From the NCBI GenBank assembly GCA_023101885.1, contig JALPQD010000408.1:611019-675018 (forward strand): a stretch of DNA of 64,000 nt. Direction: 5' to 3'. The stretch is from Typhlomys cinereus. Its lineage: Eukaryota; Chordata; Mammalia; Rodentia; Platacanthomyidae. Below the pieces are notes generated by a model. It had not been told where the DNA came from. It did no database searches and saw only the letters and a program-made list of their open reading frames with translations. Below, piece after piece: positions 58,091 to 64,000 of the stretch (within the stretch, counting starts at the first letter, position 1; the number at the start of each line of letters is the position of its first letter). The translations under genes were made by a program, and so were the position numbers.

Positions 58091-61000
58091 TAAAGTTTAA
58101 AAGGTAAAATTCCACAACAGCAAGAAAATGGAATCAGCCAGTATACCCATGAATAGAAGATTGGATAATGAAAATGTGGTACATATACACAATGGAATAT
58201 TACTCAGTCATCAGAAAGGGTGAGATTATGGAATTTCCTGGTAAATGGATGAAAATGTAAATTTAATATTGAACGAGGTATTTCGACATAGAAAGTTAAG
58301 CACCGCACGTTCTCTTTTATGTGGATGCTAGCACTGATATCCTTTGTCAATGTATTTGGATTGTAATCACTGTAAGAACCAGATGATTCGAAAGGGACCA
58401 TTGATGGGAAGGTAGGAAGGGATAGTTAGGGTGAAACCTTTTATAGGGTAGATTTAGGATACCATGACAAGTAGGGTGAGGGAAGGAATAATTGGGAAAA
58501 ATACATAGAAGGGAATGAGGGGATGGGAGATAGGAGGGACACAGGGACTTGTTAAAAAACACTAATATTGTGAGAAGTAACCCAAAAGGAATCTTCTATG
58601 CTAATAATATGTAAAAAAAAAAAGTCTCTTAAAGAAAAGAACAAAAATGCACAGTCCCTATGCAGAGGAACATACAGTGAGAAAAACAGGAAGGAGAAAA
58701 AAAAAAAAAGCTCTTAGCTGATCCACTTAGAACCCAGTGAGAAAACAAGTTAGGGCCGAAGCAATCATAATAGGACTTTGCATGCCCTGCGCAATGTCCA
58801 ACACACTATTGACCTCACAAAGTCTAGCATCTGCTAAAGGTACCAAGATCCTTGGAGACAAGGGATTGGCAGCCACAGCAGTGTTCCTAAGCTTAAGGGG
58901 AACACAGGAAAGGGTTCAGGGAAATGCCACTGGGTCCTTGTACATCATCGGAGAGGAGGGCCCAGAGGAGAATCAGGCATGCACAAGAAAGGACTCTCTG
59001 GGAATTGGGGCGGGAGGCACTGGAGGATGGGGAGGGAGGGGTAAGAGGAGGCGGAGCAGGGGGTTCAGGGGGAGGAGGAGGGAGGGAGGGAACTGGTGTA
59101 CCTATTAAGTTTGTATGAGCTGAAATAATAATAAAAAATGTATTAAAATAAAAAAAGAACCCAGTGAGAAAAATATGCTAGAAGTAACAAGAGTGTGACA
59201 CTTCCTGATGAAGGTCAGAGAGATCTCAAAGGCCTCCAAGCAGGGTTGTTTTCCAAAAACCTGAAGATACAACACATATGGATCACAGAATATCGGCAAA
59301 ATACACCAACTAGAACTGGTCTGAGAACTTCCTCCTTGCTGGATAGCTTACACAGTACCAAGGAATACTGTAGACGCTACTGGGGGAGAGAAATAACCAT
59401 TGGCTTCATCAACTCATGAAATCTGCAAGTTGCAATAAAAATCACCACAGTAACAGGTGGTGATGTAATGGTGGCATGAATATCAAGGACACAACCAACA
59501 ACTTTCTGATTAAACACAGACCTGCTTGTCAGAATGGAACACATTCCTGTTACTGTTAATTAGAACAAGAACCTAAAAAAGGGAAGGAAATAGATCAATG
59601 GGGGGGGGGGGGAAGCAGCTAATGAACCTATAGATGGGAAGACAATTTGAAGAACACTTAACACTCAGCCTAGAAGCCTTCTTCTACAACAGAGATAGAG
59701 GATCTCAATACTGACAGGATACAGCCCAGGGCAGTAGAAGAGCCGTGAAGTAGACAGCAACAGCCATCTATAATGCAGTGTACTGGCAACCTAGCAAGGA
59801 TCACCCAGAACCAGGTCAACCGAATTTCTCCCCATTCTAAGACACTGTGTGTTCTTGTCTCTCTTCAGTTCTTCATAGTCTATGGGGACATGTTGGTGTG
59901 TCAGTCGTTATATAGGTCTGGTAAGGACAAGTCTCACTGCAGTGAGTTCCTGGATGCAGCAGTCCTTCCTTGAATGGACTGTTATGTCCCATGGTAAACC
60001 TTCCTATCTTTAGATTCTTACAATCTCACTGCCCCCTCTTCCAAGAGGTTCCCCCAAATCTAGGAAGAACAGTGAAACTCACCTAATGCTGATGGGGAAG
60101 AACTGGGAGAACTGAACCATGGTATATAAAAGGAGTCAGCCTGGGCAGAAAATCACAGTGAGGGTTTAGAAGTTAATGTGCTGGAGGGAAGTAGATGTGA
60201 AGATGCACATGTTCAATGTGAAGAAGAAAAACAGGAAATCAATAAGACCTGAGGGTGGTAACTAGTGAATCGCAAGCATTCACAATGTAACTGAGAAGCC
60301 CAACTACCCAGTAAGATTAGGAGCTGGGAGCCAGGAGCCGGAGCCAGAGACATGCTCCAATTTCCTTTCCAAATCCAGTGAACCTAGAATAAAGCCACAC
60401 ACAGAATTGGGGACTAGGAGTCCAGAGGAGGGGAGTCCAGCTGTGTGATATAACAGAAGCTGAAACACTGGCTTGGGTTCTCAGCTCTATGCTCCCCTAG
60501 TTTCTCAAATCAACCCTTTCCTCCAAGCATAGGGTCATCTCACTGACCCATGGTCAGTGATCACAGGTCCTTCTGGCAGCTCTCAGGTGAAAGATGTTTG
60601 CTCATCTTCTCTCACCAAGAAGACCAGTCCAGGCAGGTCCCTGACTTGTGCCCCCAAGTCAGGCGTAATCGCCTGGCAGGAAGGAAGATATTCCAAAGAT
60701 ACTTGCGTCCCCTCTGTTTGGCTATCACATTATTGAAATAATAGATGCCAAGAAATTTCCTCAAGAGTCTCATGAAGAGAGAAAGAAAAAGTGGAAGTCT
60801 GGTGCAAGCCACAAGGGGAACTTGTATCCTACAAAGAGATTTCCCCTTGTAGCAGAGACTGGTGAGAGTCCTGACTGCTTAGTTCTTGCCTTGTACTTAA
60901 ACCTGAACCTCGTGTCAAAGACAGCTTTGGACTATCACTGGATCTGTGTTACTCTTCCCAATGTAGCCACACTAAATAAGTTTCATTTCCCTGCTTGTCA

Positions 61001-63612
61001 CTGTTACTTCTTTGTTTTATGGGCTTATTGAGGACAAGTGGCCAAGTCTGTCTTCTTAGAGCTGCAAGAACCTAAGCTCTGGCCCTAACAACTCTAGTAA
61101 CGCACCCAGTGCCCTATCTGGCCATGTGGAACACTCCCTTAAGACAATAGCAATCTCTTCATTCCACGCCTCCTGTCCTCCAAGACCTAAAGAGCTCTAG
61201 CGGGTCCTGCCGCACGGGGGAGTAGGCACGGAACAGTCCTTATACTTCTCAAACCACTCTCTCTCCTTCCCAACTGGTGGGCTGCTTCTGGGATCCCAGA
61301 AGTAAAGTTGCCCCAGAGATAAATAGAAGCATTTCCATCTCATGACCACTGTGATAGTCATTTCAATTGTCAAATTGAGAAGAAACACCTGGGGCATTAA
61401 TGACACACATACCTTTGTCTGTGTGTCTGTATGTGTCTATATGTCTGTGAGAGCTTTTTCAGAGAGGATTGCCTGAGAGGGGAAGAGTTACCCTGAATGT
61501 GGGTGGAACCGTCCCCATGGCTTGGGGTCCTAGACTGAATAAAAAGGTTGGCCTGCTGGGATGCTAAAGAAGTAGTCTCCCACCACAATAGTTTCCCCTC
61601 AACAGTGGACTGCATCCCCTGAACCATGAGCCAAAACAAGCATTTTTCCCTCCTAACTCACATTTCATCAGGTATTTGGTCACAGAGATGAGAAAAGCAA
61701 CAAATAAACCACTTTCAAATCCTATTCCCACGCTAGGCTGACATCCTCTGCCTATCAAAGGTTGGTTTCTGCAGGCTGGGAAGGACCCAAAAGAACCGTG
61801 CCCACGAGCAGGCAGAACAGTGGACACATGTACATTTCACAGAGGTTTCTGCAGCTTGCGGTCATTTCGTAGATCACCTATCTAATAAGAAACAGATAAG
61901 CTTTCCATCACAGTGATATTACAATAGTGTGAAAACAAACCCAGAATTTTTTTTTGTTCTATATTCTTGTTCCCTACTCAGATTGCAATCTAAGAATGCC
62001 CAGTGGAGATCCATCCTCCTTTACACATCCCTAGACAAAACTATCAGATAGTTACCACTGCTTTGGGAACCTCCATCCTACATTTCACCTCCACCGGTTG
62101 CATGGCCTCTGGTCTTTCAGGGACTCCTGAGATGACTGTGAAGAAAGCCCCTTTATGACATAGCAGCAGTAGAAACAAGCCAATGAGGAGGAGTCTCCCA
62201 AGACTACAGCTGCTTGCGGGAGCAGAACCTCTAGCCTCCGAGGATTTTAACAAGGACCTCAAAAGAAATGAACAAATAAGCATCCATCCTGGTAGCCACA
62301 GCTACTATTTTGTAAAGTCTCCACTTTAGCCACGTGATCGTTTTGTAAAGACCACATCTCTAGTCTTTACTGTCTCACTTCCCTAGTAACGCCTGGGAAA
62401 CTCCTTATCAAGGCCTGAGACTTCTCCCAGGGTCTCTCCTGCTCTCCAAGCCCTCAAGTCTCTCTACCCTCAGGCTATCATGGTGGTTGTCTTCTCTGTC
62501 TTCTCTGACCTTAAGCTAGATCTCTTCTGTTCTAATGTCCTCCCACCTCAGCCACCAGACCCTCAACTCTAAACTCTCATTTCTTAAGCTTTACCCTCGT
62601 GTCAGTTTCTCTTTGTTCAGGGGCCTCCTTGTGGTACCCACACATGGTCACAGTCATTCCTCCATTCCCTTCCCCCTGCAGACCTAACACACCCCAGTTA
62701 TGCTCTCTCTTTAGACATGGCAGGGATTCATTCGTTCTCTTGACAATTGCAAGTGACTTTGTACCCACTGGTCCATACTGGGTTTCCTGCCCCCCTTACC
62801 CTTCATGGATCCATTCTCATGCATATTCTAATTCTCCCTAGAAATTTGGAGTTTTTAAAAAAATGCCACGCAATGAAGCGTTTTGTTTGAAAAGGTTAGT
62901 TGTCTTCATCAAAAGTTGAAAGATTAAGGCTGGAAGACCCGACTAGATCATCCAGTCCAGCCCCTTTGAGGATGCCCAAGGCCCAGAGAGGCCATGTGTC
63001 CTTTCTCAGACACATAGGAACAACCAGCCGTGATGAGAATCTGAGGGTCAGACTTCTCTGTTTGTTCTGCAGCAGCTTGCTAAGGTTAGAAAGAGGAGGG
63101 TTAGCCCAGCTAACACTGATAGGCACATCCCTCTGCGATTATCCTTACCTGAGGTAGCACCACATTGATGGGAATTTCTAGGCTTTCAGGTCTGGTGTCT
63201 CTTTTTCTTGTAAAATTTGGTCTCGAATGCTGTGGAAAAGAAAAAATTAGATTTCTGCTTCCCAACCCTTCCTCAGGGCCTCAACGGCTCACTTGAAATA
63301 GGCAACCACTTCCTATTCATGACACCCTTCTTATCAATTATGTACATTACAAAAATCTCTGTCTAAAGGTAGATGTTTTCTGGTCAAATGATTTTATTCA
63401 TCACTCCATCAAGAGATCAAGACAGGTATTATAACTGATGCAAAATCCCCATGAAAGTCTTTGAAGCACAGATAGTCCCACTTCTTCTGGTCTCAAAGTA
63501 TTATTTCTATCTTAAGTAAAAAAAAAAAAATACATACCAACGTGAGGTGCCAGGTATAGGTCCTGTGCAGAAGCTGGTCACCAAAACACTCAGAACATTC
63601 CATAGGTGACAT
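52796..63612 (-). CDS. CBY2: CBY2 (SPERT/Nurit), spermatid-associated Chibby-family protein, complete three-exon CDS
   Basis: Joining 63612-63538, 63229-63149 and 53980-52796 gives an uninterrupted 446-residue protein; human CBY2 is of nearly the same length. Domains seen: an N-terminal region with LHNLYSTPR (about residues 60-70); a Chibby-type core around residues 112-140 with [18 protein letters not shown]; a leucine-zipper-like heptad block at about 163-198 (repeated LRxEN units); an acidic, proline-rich linker; and a second long coiled coil (about 355-430) before a basic KKPSRV tail. Known of the family: Nurit/SPERT is testis-specific, sits on a vesicular 'flower-like' structure of elongating spermatids and binds the kinase NEK1; Chibby proteins act at basal bodies and in vesicle docking. 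All introns are phase 0, and no stop or frameshift is seen. In human the nearest genes are ERICH6B and SIAH3; neither is visible here. Confidence 0.95.
54273..54534 (+). mobile_element. CA-tailed SINE in CBY2 intron 2
   Basis: GGGCTGGGAATACGACTCAG head, body CTTGTGCTTTTAGCCCTGGA, short CA-rich tail and AATAAAAAG. Flanked by AGACACCTTAATG at 54260-54272 and 54535-54547. It lies antisense to CBY2, about 300 bp inside intron 2 from exon 3. Confidence 0.88.
54890..55040 (+). mobile_element. B1-like SINE in CBY2 intron 2
   Basis: GCAGGCCTGTAACTACAGTT, TCAGGAGGCAGTATCAGGAA and ACCTAGAAAGACCCTATTAA match a diverged B1 in plus orientation, ending in an A-rich tail. Confidence 0.6.
55222..55275 (+). 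mobile_element. ID-like SINE fragment in CBY2 intron 2
   Basis: TGGCTGGGGCTCAGTTCAAT and CATTTGCCTAGTATGT resemble the head of an ID element. Only about 50 bases. Confidence 0.45.
56566..56594 (+). repeat. (GT)n microsatellite in CBY2 intron 2
   Basis: A GT run preceded by CTACATTCT and lying just before the B4-like element. Confidence 0.9.
56624..56845 (+). mobile_element. B4/RSINE-like SINE in CBY2 intron 2
   Basis: GGTCTGAGGAGAGAGCTCAA head, TTTGATCCCAGAGCCCAC (B-box-like), then a B1-like part with GTGAGTTCTAGAACAGTGAG and ACCCTGTCTCAAAAACAAAC. Its A-rich end served as target for the next SINE. Confidence 0.65.
56846..57118 (+). mobile_element. CA-tailed SINE, young subfamily, in CBY2 intron 2
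   Basis: GGGGCTGAAGAGGTGGCTCA head, GGCCTGCGCTGTGGTCCTGG body, CA and CGCG-rich tail, GTTGAATAAAAAAA. The flanking (AAAC)n-rich repeats on both sides come from the A-rich tail of the neighbouring B4-like element. A short internal deletion lies in the head (GCCTCCGCCTGCAAGG). Confidence 0.88.
57172..57535 (+). mobile_element. B3/B4-like SINE with long CA run in CBY2 intron 2
   Basis: GGGGCTGGGAGAACATTCAG head, GAGTTCAAATCCCAGCACC (B-box-like), then CCTCCTTTGGCCTCTATGCA. A (CA)n run of more than 50 bases lies at 57406-57460, followed by a second CCTCTGCCCTCCACACAC. Different from the CA-tailed family by its AAGAGCACTTAGC segment. Confidence 0.7.
57813..58100 (+). mobile_element. CA-tailed SINE, older subfamily, in CBY2 intron 2
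   Basis: GGGCTAGAGAGATGGCTCAG head, GATTCAGATTCCAGATCCC, body CCTGCACTTCTGGCCCTGGT, a CA run at 58048-58087 and AAATAAAG. It abuts the older L1 fragment. No certain duplication. Confidence 0.88.
58105..58620 (+). mobile_element. Older LINE-1 3' fragment in CBY2 intron 2
   Basis: Contains the widely conserved ORF2 C-terminal DNA motif TGGTACATATACACAATGGA and the following ACTCAGTCATC, then a diverged 3' UTR unlike the young L1s here. It is ended by an A-run near 58612. No duplication was found. Confidence 0.75.
58746..59155 (+). mobile_element. 5'-truncated LINE-1 3' UTR in CBY2 intron 2
   Basis: About 410 bases of the same L1 3' UTR, including the GGGAGGAGGAGG-type tract and A-rich tail. 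It is flanked by the 17-bp duplication AGAACCCAGTGAGAAAA at 58729-58745 and 59156-59172. It lies antisense to CBY2. Confidence 0.9.
61330..61720 (+). repeat. LTR-like repeat family D or related, in CBY2 intron 2
   Basis: GTCATTTCAATTGTCAAATT, CAGAGAGGATTGCCTGAGAG, ATGTGGGTGGAACCGTCCCC, then a 3' part ending near CAAACAAGCATTTTTCCC-like sequence. Confidence 0.6.
62290..62692 (+). mobile_element. LTR family B, copy 2, in CBY2 intron 2
   Basis: Diverged, shorter relative of 49421-49945 in the same orientation. Key shared blocks are TTTTGTAAAG, CACTTCCCTAGTAACGCCTG, CTCATTTCTTAAGC and CACACATGGTCACAGTC. The AATAAA is lost. It lies antisense to CBY2, about 450 bp from exon 2. Confidence 0.7.
63149..63229 (-). 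CDS. CBY2: CBY2 coding exon 2 (residues 26-52)
   Basis: An 81-base exon encoding 27 residues, from [10 protein letters not shown] to INVVLPQ. The acceptor is a pyrimidine-rich tract ending TTTTCCACAG just above 63229. The donor is CAG/GTAAGG, with GTAAGG at 63148-63143. Both junctions are phase 0. The exon is too short to stand out as an open frame and was found by matching the expected CBY2 N-terminus. The basic stretch TRKR is conserved with the human protein as I recall it. Confidence 0.92.
63230..63537 (-). other. CBY2: CBY2 intron 1 (308 bp)
   Basis: Bounded by GTATGTA and a TTTTCCACAG acceptor. It contains a poly-A run on the plus strand near 63519-63531. No repeat or other gene is recognised inside it. 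Confidence 0.85.
63538..63612 (-). CDS. CBY2: CBY2 coding exon 1 (residues 1-25)
   Basis: It starts at ATG 63612-63610 and encodes [20 protein letters not shown] followed by WHLTL, matching the N-terminus of mammalian CBY2. An in-frame TGA lies eight codons upstream (63636-63634), which supports this start if that sequence is transcribed. The exon ends with TTG followed by the donor GTATGTA (63537-63531). A second in-frame ATG is codon 4; family conservation favours the first. It is separated from exon 2 by a 308-bp intron. Confidence 0.92.
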
Positions 63613-63636
63613 CACAGAACAATACAGTGTTTTTCA

Positions 63637-64000
63637 GAGCTCATGGCTTCTCTCTGAGCATCTTAGGTGGGAATGAAGTCTCTGGCATGCAGCAAGGGCT
63701 GGTTGGCCATGCCCCTGTGTCCATGACACATAATGGGCCCAACGCTACCATTTATTTGGTCACTATGACTGCCAGTCACATCCCCTCGGCCATGCTTGGT
63801 TGATACTCCCCACCTCTCTCCAGAGGTGACATCTTCCACTTAGTGTTAATTGAATTCTGTCCAGACTCAAAGAGGAAATGTAGTCTGGGGTGTTTTCCAA
63901 TACTACTGAGGTATCCAAAAGCTCAGTCCCACTCTGACACTAGCTACATGGGAATATTGTGAGGATCCAAAAGCTAAACCCCACAACACTTCACCTCAGA
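63637..64000 (-). promoter_or_regulatory. Presumed CBY2 5' flank or 5' UTR
   Basis: This is the sequence directly upstream of the CBY2 start codon, up to the window edge. No TATA box, CpG island or clear repeat is visible. The transcription start, or an upstream non-coding exon, may lie here or beyond the window. Assigned only by position. Confidence 0.35.

Larger units (their letters stand above)
53981..63148 (-). other. CBY2: CBY2 intron 2 (9.2 kb, repeat-filled)
   Basis: Bounded by GTAAGG and TTTTCTCTGGCAG. It holds at least five SINEs, an old L1 fragment, a younger truncated L1, an LTR and a MaLR-like repeat, all listed separately. Stretches 59173-61330 and 61720-62290 show nothing recognisable apart from a G12 run at about 59601. 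Confidence 0.85.

Noticed and set aside
59601..59612. G12 homopolymer as a functional motif
   Set aside because: A single mononucleotide run with no supporting context; may also be a sequencing-sensitive site.
1..64000. CRISPR arrays, bacterial operons or phage genes
   Set aside because: No regularly spaced repeats of that type; the introns, SINEs and L1s show a mammalian nuclear genome.

Overview
This is nuclear DNA from a mammal, almost certainly a rodent. It holds one recognisable protein-coding gene in a repeat-dense background. Evidence for a rodent: B1-type (7SL-derived) and B4/RSINE-type SINEs, L1 elements with tandem GC-rich promoter monomers, ERVL-MaLR-like LTRs, and many copies of a tRNA-derived SINE with a (CA)n tail and a head like the B2 superfamily. 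The CA-tailed SINE is not the murid B2. It best fits the B2-like 'DIP' SINE known from jerboas and relatives (Dipodoidea), but that placement is inference from memory of the family.

The gene is CBY2 (also SPERT/Nurit), a spermatid-associated member of the Chibby family. It lies on the minus strand from 63612 (ATG) to 52796 (stop) in three phase-0 coding exons (63612-63538, 63229-63149, 53980-52796) and encodes 446 residues. Splice sites are canonical and an AATAAA lies 156 bases beyond the stop codon. Intron 2 is 9.2 kb and is packed with SINEs, two L1 fragments and two LTR-like repeats.

Layout. 0-3.7 kb: partial LTR, old SINEs, and a short unique segment with octamer and palindrome motifs. 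3.7-13.2 kb: a 9.5-kb composite L1 with two 5' UTRs, two ORF1s, one and a half ORF2s and a single 3' end, all inside one pair of 16-bp target-site duplications. 13.2-52.6 kb: no gene recognised; LTRs, truncated L1s, about ten CA-tailed SINEs, B1/B4 SINEs, microsatellites and stretches of apparently unique DNA. 52.6-63.6 kb: CBY2. 63.6-64 kb: immediate upstream flank of CBY2.

No tRNA, rRNA, CRISPR or intact mobile element was found. All L1 reading frames are broken. The strongest structural curiosity is the L1-in-L1 composite with one set of target-site duplications, best explained by a nested insertion later collapsed by recombination between the two L1 3' halves. I found no convincing undescribed multi-gene system.
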